A stretch of DNA of 64,000 nt from Phascolarctos cinereus (Eukaryota > Chordata > Mammalia > Diprotodontia > Phascolarctidae), in the NCBI RefSeq assembly GCF_002099425.1, contig NW_018343969.1, positions 3,806,001 to 3,870,000 of the forward strand. The letters run 5' to 3'. Within the stretch, counting starts at the first letter, position 1. The number at the start of each line of letters is the position of its first letter. A program made the position numbers and the translations under genes. The notes below the pieces were generated by a model. That model was not told where the DNA came from, did no database searches, and saw nothing but the letters and a program-made list of their open reading frames with translations. This document shows positions 45,682 through 56,085 of the stretch, piece after piece.

Positions 45682-47097
45682 AGAAATGAGTAAGAAGTTA
45701 CCAATTGTATATCTAATAATTATAATGACTCTCAACTTGACCTTTATCAGCATTTACTAAGAACATAACACAAAGGGTAGGCTTTAGAAAAATATCATTT
45801 ACTTGGTTGGAAGTATTAGGTGAATCAGTTCTTATGCATTATATAAGAATTGCCATTTGTAGATGGGTTTCTAGAGTACTGGATTAGATTTCTTTAAAGT
45901 ATATTATAAAAAATCATATTTATTCATCAATTTGACCAGATCATCATATGTTTATATCACTGACTCTGCATTTGACTTGTTATGTTTCCCCTACAGATGG
46001 TATCAGTGTTTTACCATGAAAGCCCTACTGATAAGAGAAATATAGATATTATTAGCAAACTGTTGGGCGTCTAGTAGGCATTTAACCAAATCACTGGATG
46101 ATGTTTTAATGTTTTCTTACGTTTAATTTATGGAGAACTACCCTATCAAATTCTACACTAATTGTGTAGTTTGTGAAGTCAAAAATTATCATTTTTGTTC
46201 ACGATTTTTTCTTAAATAGAAATTATTTGGGCAGAATGAATTTTATCTTCAACAAACAATGTTGATTCCACTGAGGAAAAAAAAAAAGGTACTTAAAGTA
46301 ACATTTTTTATTCATATAAACAGTGGGAGATAAATTGATTTAGAGAATTGATCCTTGACTTTTCCCAATCCATCCTATGGTTTAAAGGAGCTTAGAATTG
46401 TCTTATTCAAAAAAACCCCAAAACTTCATTATTACAAGCTGGTAGACATCTCTGTATGAGATCAAGGGAAGTAAATACACCTTCCCTAACTTCCTGGTAT
46501 GCTTTCCATTTCTTTTGTCAGCTAGTTTTATTATGGACCTGTGGTAATCTTCTACACTTCATAATCTCATCTTAAGAAGGGGCTCATTTATTTGCTATCA
46601 CAAAACCGAAGGCTGTAACAGTTGTAAGACTTTTCAAAATTAGAAATGATATGGGGAAATGCTGGTTTTTTTCCATACAACATATAAGATATAATTTTAT
46701 AGCAATAATTCATACTTCACAAGGAAACATGAATTATACAGATGTGTGTTCTTATCAGTGTTCTTTAAAATGAAATGGTTTAGGAGTTGTATCTGTGTCC
46801 CATAAATCCAAAGCAAATCTTGGAGTTTCATTTACACATCACCTATATTTCCAATCACTTGTCCATTTATAGCATATTCATATCTATTTTTAGATTAGTT
46901 ATTAATATTGTGAACATCATCATTATCAGATCGTATTTGCTCTGTGTCCATGGTCTTGTTAGTGGAACTGTACAAATTGACCTAAGCGCCAAAGGATAGA
47001 AGAGCCTTCATTTGAGGATAGCCTAAAATAAATGAAAATTCTTTAGCTGGAGAGATGAAGGACAAGGAAGAAGAGAAGTATTGGTATTTAAGGGTAA
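45682..47097. other. Unlabelled DNA
   Basis: No gene or repeat recognised in 1.4 kb, apart from short A-runs near 46280 and 46410. Confidence 0.5.
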
Positions 47098-47185
47098 GAT
47101 GTCCTCTCAAAGACCATTTATTTGTTAGCACCTAACTACTAAGGAGTAAAACAAGGTGGTACAGTGGGTAGAGTGCTAGACTTGG
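47098..47185 (+). repeat. 88-bp duplicate of 45368-45456
   Basis: Matches 45368-45456 with about eight differences: gatgtcctctcaaagaccat at the left end and agagtgctagacttgg at the right. The left half is RTE-flank sequence and the right half is the first 40 or so bases of the SINE head. The match stops abruptly on both sides. Confidence 0.9.
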
Positions 47186-47189
47186 CTAT

Positions 47190-48040
47190 ATGTCTATGTA
47201 TAGCCAAAGGTAAGAAACAAAGGACAAAAAGTTGTTTACCAAAGCCTAGAATCCCCGCACTAAAATGTGTGTGTGTTAATATTGAAAGAGGTAGTGAGAT
47301 AATTATATTAGTGTAACTTTACAGTCATGAGCAAAAAAGTGGAATTTATTTTCCCAAGAGGAAGTAAAACCTGAAAACATAAATGAGTTAAATAAGGCTC
47401 TGGGCATATTCATCATGAATCCATCAACATTCTCAGGATCCAACCATCTTTGGAGGACATAGGATTAGTTCTAGATTTCAAAGGTGGCTTATCTCTTTGG
47501 AAATACCACTCATCTGCTTTTTACCCTTGATGTCATTTCCTCCTATCTCCTCTGGAAACTTGTCCCTTGACTATCCCTAATCATTTCCTATTTTTCAAAT
47601 TCCTTGTTCATTAGCTCTTTCCTTATTGTTTACAAACTTGCCCTTATGTCCTCTCTGCTAACACATACATACACACACATTCTTACACATACATCTTTCA
47701 TTTGATCCTCCTCTCCCTTCAGACTCTGTTGTATCTCTCTTTCCTTTTCTTTTTGCTAAATCTTAAAGCCCTTTAGGAGAGTATGATAAAGGAGCAGGGA
47801 GGTTTCGGCAAATAATTTTGTACTGATGTATATACCTTTATTATGACATGATTGAGAAGCATAGAACATACAAAATGCTACTGAAATTATTATTTGTTGA
47901 TTGAAAAAAATGTTTTGGCAGGACAAATTTCTTCGTTAAAGTCTCTCTTCCAACCAAGCCTTGTCAGTGCATATGTTAAAAATCATACAGAATCTAATGA
48001 AATACATGAAAATAAAAATAACTTTATTCAATAATCCTCT
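47190..48040. other. Unlabelled DNA
   Basis: Mostly unrecognised. 47500-47770 is pyrimidine-rich and may be a decayed LINE 3' region, but I cannot name it. Confidence 0.45.
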
Positions 48041-48044
48041 GGTT

Positions 48045-48425
48045 ACTAGTATTAAGCAAACCATTATATGCAAATGCATATGTTTGCCACTTTCATGATG
48101 GCTGTCACGAACAGAGTTGAAATGGAAGATGGTGAAGTTGTCTTGATATTCCAGTTTACGGATGATATTGTGCCGATTGTGAACATTGCAGAAGTTCCTA
48201 AATGAGATGTATAATTGTTTTACAGAGTTTCAGCTAGCTATTAAACCTGGCAAAATCAAGTGGATGAATGTATGTTGTCTAAACTATCTTATTCCATTTA
48301 ATAGAGGGCCTACAGAAGTGGTTGATCAGTACCCACACCTTGAATAGACTCTGTAGCTGCACAATGAAAAGGGGCCAGAACTGAACAGAAGGAAGAGAAC
48401 AGACTAGGTTGTGTTAGAAATTTTG
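48045..48425 (+). mobile_element. RTE LINE fragment (RT thumb region)
   Basis: Plus-strand translation gives FQFTDDIV at the RT catalytic FADDI position (first residue pair altered), then LAIKPGKIKWM (pattern LKINxxKTKWM), GPTEVVDQYPHL (pattern IEVVDQYIYLG) and GPELNRRKR, all hallmark RTE words in the right order. Frames change several times, so it is dead. Confidence 0.88.
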
Positions 48426-49320
48426 TCATGCTTTTAATGACCCCCAAACTTCTTTCTGAAAGAAAATCCAAATTCCAAAGCATTAGCATTTTTTTTTGGT
48501 GGTGTATCATGGCTACAAATAATGGAAGAACAAAATTACTCTTTGAATGATTTACAATTTTGATTCTCTGATGAATGGAGAGTTATTTTCACAATATCCT
48601 TCCTAGGCTTTTCTGTTCTCATAATTGCCATCACTATACTTTGTATTTGTATGATTTCTTTAAGTTTGCCTTTGAAAAGATGGCTTTTGCTTGTTGGCTT
48701 GGTCTATTTTATGCTAAAATTGAATGTTCCTTGATGAATGTATTTAATATGTCTTTGTCAAAACAAAAGCCATTCTTTTTTTTTTTTTGCAGGGGGTGGG
48801 GGAAGTTTTGAGGTCATTATAGATTTTTGGTACCGTTGGAGTTTCATCTAAACAGATTTAAGTGCTATCCTCTGCCCCCACCTCTACCTATGTTATCTGC
48901 TAGCTGAAAATTATTAAGGTTATGTATGACATATGACTGCAAAGGGATCGAGGATTTTGCAAATTTTGCTAACAACTATGTGCTTGAGTAACCCTAGTAC
49001 ATTTTATACTTTACTGAGAGCCTGTGAATCAATTTTTTTTTTCAGCATGGGGAAGGATTGACCTATATTTATATATCCACCCTAATGATTAAATGGTAGG
49101 AAACTGCCCCTCCCACATCATATTTTAGAATCTGTTTGAGCTGGAGGTCATATAGACAGTGTTTTATTGCCCTGAGTTTATTTTATTTTCGAGTGGAATT
49201 TAATTACTCTATACAACATGCTTATAATTTGAATTTCTATTAACTTCAAATCCAATGTGAAACCCTCATAATATTAAAAAACTTAATGTTATTTTGCCTT
49301 GTGAGCATATTTATTATATG
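48425..49320. other. Unlabelled DNA
   Basis: No gene or repeat recognised. A T-run/G-run lies at 48776-48805. Confidence 0.5.
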
Positions 49321-49324
49321 ATGT

Positions 49325-49520
49325 TGTAGGATTGAGAGAGGGCACAGATCTTTGAGACTATCTAGATTGGGACCTCCTTAATTTTACAGTTCAAGAAATT
49401 AAAGTTGAAAGAGGTTAGGTGTCTTCCTCAAAGTCACATAGGAAGTAAATAGAAGAAATGGGATTTGAAGTTGGGTCCTCTGAAATAAAAATCAATCATC
49501 TTTCCATTTTACCTCATTGT
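49325..49520 (-). repeat. MIR/THER-type CORE-SINE
   Basis: Antisense of the 22575 family: ttgagactatctagattggg, cagttcaagaaattaaag, gaggttaggtgtcttcctca, and gatttgaagttgggtcctct. Confidence 0.7.
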
Positions 49521-50050
49521 CATGCATCTATATTAATTTCAACTCATTTTATGTCTTCTTGTTTAAAAATATATTTTTGTACAATGAAATGACTATGAGA
49601 TTTAGAAAATTATTGATTTTTCTTCTGATTGTGCATGTCTATACAAGGAAATATGTGTCCTGACACTATGCATTATTGTTACATTTTATCCAATTATTCC
49701 ATAGTGTATTGAGAAAAGAAGCACTTAGCAGATTATCATTTCTAGGTAAAATTTGTGATTTCTTTATTACCTATTTTCCTTCTCTCTATTTCTTTACTTT
49801 AGCTGGCAGAAATTTTATGGACATTATAAACACAAAAGGAGAGAAGATAACTCTGGAGTGTACTGTTTTTTAAAGCTAGCTTTAAAAATGTATGCTTAGT
49901 CTTCATATGGGCAGTTGAAAGCTATACATATATATTAATCATGAGATGTAATACACAATTATGTGTTTCCATATTTAAACTCTAGATTATATTAAAACTT
50001 TTCAGCATGCTTATATGAACTAATATTTCTTTCTTCACCCTGTCCCCTTT
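49520..50050. other. Unlabelled DNA
   Basis: Nothing recognisable. Confidence 0.5.
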
Positions 50051-50054
50051 AAAT

Positions 50055-50270
50055 ACACATTTATATATTTATTAAGTAATCATTATGTGTGAGGTACTGT
50101 CCTAGGTCTCAGCAATAGAGAGACAAAAGTGAAACAAAACAAGAGAAAAAAATTATACCTGGCCTCAATTAGCTTACAATTAGGGAGGAGGTGGTGGTTA
50201 GAACATGAAACATTTACATAGACAAGTAACTATAATATAATTTGAGGAGAGATAGAGCACTAATGTAAGA
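50055..50270 (-). mobile_element. L2 LINE 3' fragment
   Basis: Antisense L2: tatttattaagtaatcatta, tgtgaggtactgtcctaggt, ggcctcaattagcttacaat, and aatttgaggagagatagagca. Confidence 0.75.
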
Positions 50271-51360
50271 AGTCCATTAAAAACATATGTAGATTTGCCC
50301 TTCTTTGTGGACCCTATGAAACATGCACAGCTATTCTCTGTTTGTTTCTAGTCTACCACAAAGAAACCAAAGGAGCCTACTTCTGCTCTTGTGTAGGACC
50401 TTTCACTGTGTTAGGATACAGAGTTCCTTAATTAACTTCTGAGCCAGAAGAGCTGAAGACTCAGGTTTGCAATATGATATGAGAAAGAGTCCCTGAATTG
50501 AGCAGTGAGTCAGAACTCAGTAGATATACAATAGAGGTGGCTTACCGCCTCCCCCCATCACTTCTTTCTCTTTTGGTTTTTAAAAGCTATTCTAAGCTTC
50601 ATCAAGATGGTCATGTGGAAGAAGTACAGCTTCCCTACTTCTGGCCCCACACTGTCAAGCACATGTTCTACCTAGCAAGCACATGCCTCTGTTTGGTTTG
50701 CTTCTTATATGCTTCCTTCTATAAGTAAGTCACAACACAGTAATCTCCAGATCAACAAGTCCTATTAATCAAGGTTTGGAAGGTCCTAGTGTCCTGGGAG
50801 GCCTAGGAAGCCTGCAAGACTATAGTATCCCTGCAAGAAGAGGTATCCCTGAGATGTCAGTGGCTGGCGACATAGGAAGCATCTATATTGGGAACAGAGA
50901 AACATACCAAGGACAAATTCATGCAAAAATAGTGACATAAGGGAGGAAGCAGCTTCAAATACAAGGATGCTATGGACTCAGGAAAGAACCTCTGGACAAC
51001 AAAGTACCTGGAGTTGCAAGTCACCTTTTACTCCATGTGTATACCTTATGCTTGGGTCCTCCTTCTAATTTTTTACTGGTGATTTACAAATGGTCTTCTT
51101 TCTATTAACCTGCTAGCAGGACACCCATCTGCTGGCAACATATTACACCAAGGATACATTTCCTTGTTTCTCTTTATATACTTTACGTATCACACCATGG
51201 GAAACCATTTTCTATCTCCTGTATTTGTTACAACTAGGAAACTAGCCTACATGTGAATCCAATACTCTATGTTCAAACAGATTTACATATTGGAAACTTT
51301 ATGTGGAGCCCTGCAAAACTTTCATGGAAATCCAAAGTACAGTAGCCACTGAAGACTCAA
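50270..51360. other. Unlabelled DNA
   Basis: Somewhat richer in G+C than its surroundings. A 76-codon plus frame at 50498-50728 reads smoothly but has no domain I recognise. No repeat named. Confidence 0.45.
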
Positions 51361-51364
51361 TTTG

Positions 51365-51485
51365 TGAATAGGAGTGTGAGTTAGGGAAGTAGCCCCAGAG
51401 TCCTGGGCTATGGTCAGGAAAAAGTTCCTGAACTAGATGGCAACTGAATTGGACCTTGAAAGAAACTAAAAACTCTCAGAGGTGA
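51365..51485 (-). repeat. L2 LINE fragment, antisense
   Basis: Contains aattggaccttgaaagaaac and actctcagaggtg, the antisense of an L2 stretch. It abuts a sense L2 at 51486. Confidence 0.5.
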
Positions 51486-51830
51486 AAACAAGACTACTGC
51501 AATAGCCTCCTAACTGTTCTCCTTTTATCTAGCCTCTTTCTTAGAAAATTAATGAAATACAGAACTGCCAGAGTGATATTCCTAAAGCTCAAGCCTAACC
51601 ATATCACTGCCTTAACTCAAAAGGTCTCTGTATTTCTGTATTGCTTCTAGGGTGACATTTAAAACTGTTCATAGTTTGGCTCAAGTCTGTTTTTCTAGGC
51701 TTATTACTTATTGTTTCCCCCTGAAGCATTCTGTAAGCCAGTCAATTTGCCCTACTCTCTATCCCCTAAAGATGATATCACATTCCACCTCTGTACCTTT
51801 ACACATGAAATTAGAGGGTGTGTGTAATGG
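51486..51830 (+). mobile_element. L2 LINE fragment, sense
   Basis: Sense L2: gactactgcaatagcctcct, actgccagagtgatattcct, ccatatcactgccttaactc, and the ggtgacatttaaaactgttca block. Confidence 0.75.
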
Positions 51831-52965
51831 GTATGATACATACACATAGTGATGCTGCTAGAGCTCTAGCCACTCACACGTCACTCATTTCTCTGGCTAT
51901 TTTTTTTATGCTCTTGAAGAAGCACAGCAGGCTATCATATATTTAATTAGCCAGCTGGGGGCATATAGTATATAAAGTATACAACAGATGGTATTCCAAC
52001 TATATCCAATTAAATTTCTATTTCAACTCATTTTCTCTTTCTTTGGAGCCGAGGTGGGTACAACTGGCCCATTGTACTATAAAAGTCTAGAGAAATGGTT
52101 CTAGCATATGCCCCCAAATGATTAAAATGGGAAATCTTTCTTATCTCTACTCTTTGAGTCCCCATATCATGTTTAGATTCATCCCTTCACACTCAAGATC
52201 TTCCATTCATACAATTCTACAAATCACTGTTAATAACCATGTACTTTATTGAGACATAGGGGAAAAAAAAGATTGGAAAAAATAGAACTTTTGAGAAGCA
52301 AGCTGCATATTTTGCTTCAACGAGATCAGCTTCCCCAAAACATATATTCTCCCTGCCAATACAAGGTAAAGAAGGGGGAGAAAAGGAAAAGAAAGTGTTG
52401 GGCAGGGTTTGGTTTTGTTTTGAGAGGAGAGAGTACAGAGAAAGTGATACTCTCTGTTGACATCTCCCCTGCTAACTTCAAACATGGGAGGCATCCTTGG
52501 AAGCTTCTAGTCTATCTTCATCAGCTCTGCAACCAAAGCACCTGATCACATCTAGTCTTGCTTCTAGCCCAACTCCACAGTTCTCAGGATGATCCTGGGG
52601 CTTCCTTTGATCTGCTCAGCTAGAGCTGCAACAAAATACTATCTTGTCTCACCCCTCAGAGGGATTCCTGTCTCTCAGAAACTCCTCTGTTCCAAGATGC
52701 CTGGAAACAATGGCCTGAATTTTGGGACTGGGATGCCTAGGTACTATAGTCTAGCTGCTTGAAAGGAATCTAGTGGAATCATTGACATGGGTATCCTCCA
52801 CCAAACAGCTAATGTATGAAGAATTTGGCTTGAAAACCAGCCCCTTTCCCTGCCCTCTCCTTCCTTTTTTACCCTGCTGTCTTGTAATCTCATGCTTCTC
52901 AGACTCATGATAGGGAAGGGGGGTAGTAAGCCTACTATATGGAAGCTGTGACCCCTAAATCTGTT
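51830..52965. other. Unlabelled DNA
   Basis: About 1.1 kb with no recognised repeat. Overlapping frames at 52246-52545 on both strands lack domains. Confidence 0.45.
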
Positions 52966-52969
52966 AAGC

Positions 52970-53475
52970 TCTTCTTCCTTGCCTCTGTACTTTGGAACTC
53001 CTATCTCCCTTTCCAGTCAGTTGATGTTTCAATCCCTTCAAAGATTCTTTCCCAATTCTTTTAGTTTTTAGTGCCTCTGTCACTGCCCCTATAACTTTGT
53101 ATTTGTTTTATATAGGAATAGGGCCAAGACCTGTGTTTTCATTGGTATAGGCAACTCTTAGTCAAGGTATCTCTCTCTTCCCAGTAGAAGTCTGCACTTT
53201 ATATGTAATTTCTAGTCTTAGAAAGTTGTCCGGAACCAAGAGGTTAACCAAATTGCTGAGGGTTACACAGCCAGTCTGTGTGGGATGTGAACCTAAATAT
53301 TCCTCACTTCGAGGCAATCTCTTTAATCCGCCTTCCTTTACTGCCTCTAATTTGTTTTGTATTTTTCTTATATTTACTTATCTATTAATATGTTGTATTC
53401 CTTCAGGTAAAATGTCAGCTCTTAAAGCCTAGGAATTGTCTTGCTTTTGTATGGATTCCAGCATAGTGCTTGGAT
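52970..53475 (+). mobile_element. L2 LINE 3' region split by a SINE
   Basis: Sense L2 pieces at 52970-53115 and 53335-53475 flank an inserted minus-strand SINE. The right piece ends with the L2 tail (ggaattgtcttgcttttgta, cagcatagtgcttgg). Confidence 0.6.
53115..53335 (-). repeat. Old marsupial SINE (same family as 10795)
   Basis: Reverse orientation of the 42255 family: aagacctgtgttttcattgg, ggcaactcttagtcaaggta, tagtcttagaaagttgtccg, ccaagaggttaacc and acacagccagtctgtgtg. Confidence 0.7.
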
Positions 53476-53560
53476 GCTTAGCTCTTTGATTTATAAAGTA
53501 GTATGTGATCACATTAGATGCTTACATGTTTGATTTATAAAGTAGTATGTGATCACATTA
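53473..53560. repeat. 44-bp tandem duplication
   Basis: Two adjacent units (53473-53516 and 53517-53560). Each contains gatgctta, a variable four to five bases, and tttgatttataaagtagtat then gtgatcacatta. They are identical apart from the variable bases, so the duplication is recent relative to the decayed L2 beside it. Confidence 0.95.
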
Positions 53561-54240
53561 GTAGGAAATTAGTCCAAGATGGTGGAATAAACAAGTACTT
53601 CATGAGAAAGAATTTAAATTTGATGTTGAAGGTTGGGTAGGATGCCAACAGGTAAAAATGAGAATATTAGAATGGCAGTAGAGTCAATTCACAGTCTTGT
53701 GTTCACCTGAAACCTCTAGGTTTTATAATCCCTCATAAAAAGCTATTAAGCCAATTCTCCCCAATCCTGTTCTCTGTAATTCATGAATTAAATGTAATTG
53801 AAGGAACTAACATTAACTTTTTTTAAAGTCACAACTTATTAAAATAAGAGTATTTATGATGTTGGAATGGTGCCCTCATGTTCTATATAAGTCTTTCCTG
53901 AACAATGCAGAACATGAATAGGGGCAAGGAGAGTTCATGCAATTCCATTGGGAATGTTTTCCCATATACCTCTACAATCCTCTAAAGACTAGGAGAAATA
54001 TCTGGAATGAATACTTTCCTTCCTTCTGTTTACAAATTTGAATGAAAGAGAGTATTATAATAAAGCTCTAGCTCAAGTACCAGCACTAGAAATTTAATGA
54101 AAGATGCACATATAAGAAATATTTCTCTCCAATTAATTGCTTCCTTTCATTTTCTATAGATGGGAAAACCAACATTCAGGTCCTTGACTTTGATAGATTA
54201 AGTATTAAACTGATGTATGAATCAGTTCTTATTTGTTGAC
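53560..54240. other. Unlabelled DNA
   Basis: Nothing recognisable. Confidence 0.5.
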
Positions 54241-54242
54241 AC

Positions 54243-54290
54243 ATAGGTGGCTCAGTGGATAGAGCTCAGGGTCTGGAATCAGGAAAGCCT
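54243..54290 (+). repeat. SINE head fragment (MAR1 type)
   Basis: Only the tRNA-like head remains: ataggtggctcagtggatag and gaatcaggaaagcc. It then passes into unrelated sequence. Confidence 0.65.
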
Positions 54291-54790
54291 CATTTGCCAC
54301 CAGCTACTCTGCTTGGTTTCAATTCCACCGCCACCATCATCATAATTTCCTTCCTATTCCCTCCACCTCAGATAAACTCAACAGTGGACAACTCAACAGC
54401 CTGGAAATTGCTTCAGCTTTGTTGCTCACACCTCCCCAGTACCCCAAGTGGCTTCTGCCTCTCTGATTGAAGGGTTTTGGGATGGAACAAAACACTCTTC
54501 CCATTACTTCCCTTTATAGAGGACATAAAATCACAGTTACCTCTTTTTTTTTGGTCACCAGCTGTTGAGCTTGCTTTCAAATACACCATCATTATCACGC
54601 CCCAGTGCTCACTACCCTCTGTTGTCCCCCACCCCACCTTTTTCGATTTTCTTTTCTGTATTATCTTCTATCCTTAGATTGTAAGATCCTTGAAGACAGT
54701 ATTTTTCTTTTTTTTAATTTGTATTCCCAGTTCTTAGCATAGTGCCTGGCATATAGTAGGCACTTAATAAATATTTATTGTGTTGTATCA
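54290..54790 (+). mobile_element. L2-like retroelement 3' end
   Basis: From about 54500 it shares order and spacing with 9598-9890: ttccctttatagaggac, a middle block of about 130 bases, tagattgtaagatccttgaag, then cttagcatagtgcctggcat and aataaatatttattg. 54290-54500 may be the upstream part of the same copy, but I cannot name it. Confidence 0.6.
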
Positions 54791-55005
54791 TGAGAACTGA
54801 GTTCAAATCTGGCTTCATTTACTGATACCTCTGTGACCCTAGAAAAGTCCCTTAACCTTTTTTTGCCTCAGTTAGTTACCTCAGCTATAAAATGTAGATA
54901 ACAGTAACTACCTCGCAGAGTTGTTGTCAAAATCAAATGAGATAGTATTTGTAAAGTTTAGCACATAGTAAGCACCATACAAATGTTTATTTTCATTGCC
55001 CTTCC
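54790..55005 (+). repeat. MAR1/MIR-type CORE-SINE
   Basis: Sense copy: gagttcaaatctggcttcat, gtgaccctagaaaagtccct, cagctataaaatgtagataa, and cacatagtaagcaccatac. Confidence 0.8.
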
Positions 55006-55320
55006 CTTATGATAATTAGGAGCTAATTATCCATGTGACACATTCACTTCTCTTAAGCCTTGGGAGTAATTTATCTCTGCTAACAAATTTACTAAAATAA
55101 ATTAGAAGGGAAAAAACAATCAGTATGTTTGCTGTTATTCTGTAGGTGTAATGTACATACATAAAACTCAGGGATATGATTTCTGCTTAATGGTTTTGGG
55201 TTGTCTTGGAGAAATACCATAGACTTTTCACTCCCCTAGAAAGGAAACTTTAACTGTACACTTAAACTTATCATAGGAAAGTCCCTAAAGATATCCCCAT
55301 AAGTCCCTACTTTTTTCACT
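55005..55320. other. Unlabelled DNA
   Basis: Nothing recognisable. Confidence 0.5.
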
Positions 55321-55324
55321 GCTT

Positions 55325-56085
55325 CTTTTCAATGGACCAACAAAGAGCTAGAGAAAGAAAACAAATCAAAGATGTAAAAGGCAAGGTCCTGAACCTCAAG
55401 GGGCTTAGAACTGAACAAGAAAGAGAAGTCATGTTCACACATTATTTTAATATAAAATGGAATATAATCAGTGGTACCAAGTACTATGAAAATTTTGAGG
55501 AAGAAATATTGGTTTTGATTGGGATAGTAGTGGTTGGTGAAAGTCTTCATAAAAAAGACGACATGTAATTTGGGATTTGAAGGAGTTACATAACAAGCAT
55601 TTTTAAGCACCTGTTATGTGTCCAGGACTTTCAGCAGGTGGAAATAATAAAAGCTGAACTGACATATATTATCTCATTTGAGCCTTACAACTTCATTGTA
55701 AGGATGGTAATATGGATACTACTCTCATTTTACGGATGAGGAACTTAAACTCACAGAGGTTAAATGACTTGCTTTACTCATATTGCTAGTAAGAAAGGTG
55801 GAATTTGAGTCTTCAGTCTTCACCTAAAGTCCAGTATTCTATCCACCATGTCATGCTGACTCTCATGTGGATAGGAAGTCAATTCCATGTGTAAAGAATG
55901 ATGCAAGTTAAATCGTAGAGGTGAGAAAGTATAAAATGTTTTCATAGAACCCCATAAGAAACTCTATAGTTTGGCTAAAGCATAAAATATGTGAGTAGGG
56001 GTGGGTTTGGGGGGGTGTTTTGATATATAAGGCTGCAAAGGTAGATTGGCATGGGTTTAATTGCATTAGAGTCAGGAAAGTCTAA
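55325..56085 (-). mobile_element. L2 LINE split by a MIR-type SINE
   Basis: Antisense L2 at 55325-55600 (cctgaacctcaaggggctta, agtactatgaaaattttgagg, atttgggatttgaaggag) and again at 55866-56085 (agtcaattccatgtgtaaag, gaggtgagaaagtataaaat, aaaggtagattggc). A MIR-type SINE occupies the gap. The 93-codon minus frame at 55329-55610 is L2-derived. Confidence 0.7.
55600..55865 (-). repeat. MIR-type SINE, nearly full length
   Basis: Antisense: gcacctgttatgtgtccagg, tattatctcatttgagcctt, ctcattttacggatgaggaa, ctcacagaggttaaatgact, and tattctatccaccatgtca. The end near 55600 also resembles an L2 tail, so the exact border there is uncertain. Confidence 0.8.

Noticed and set aside
50498-50728. 76-codon frame with smooth composition as an exon
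   Set aside because: No domain, no homologue I recognise, and no convincing splice signals at the ends.
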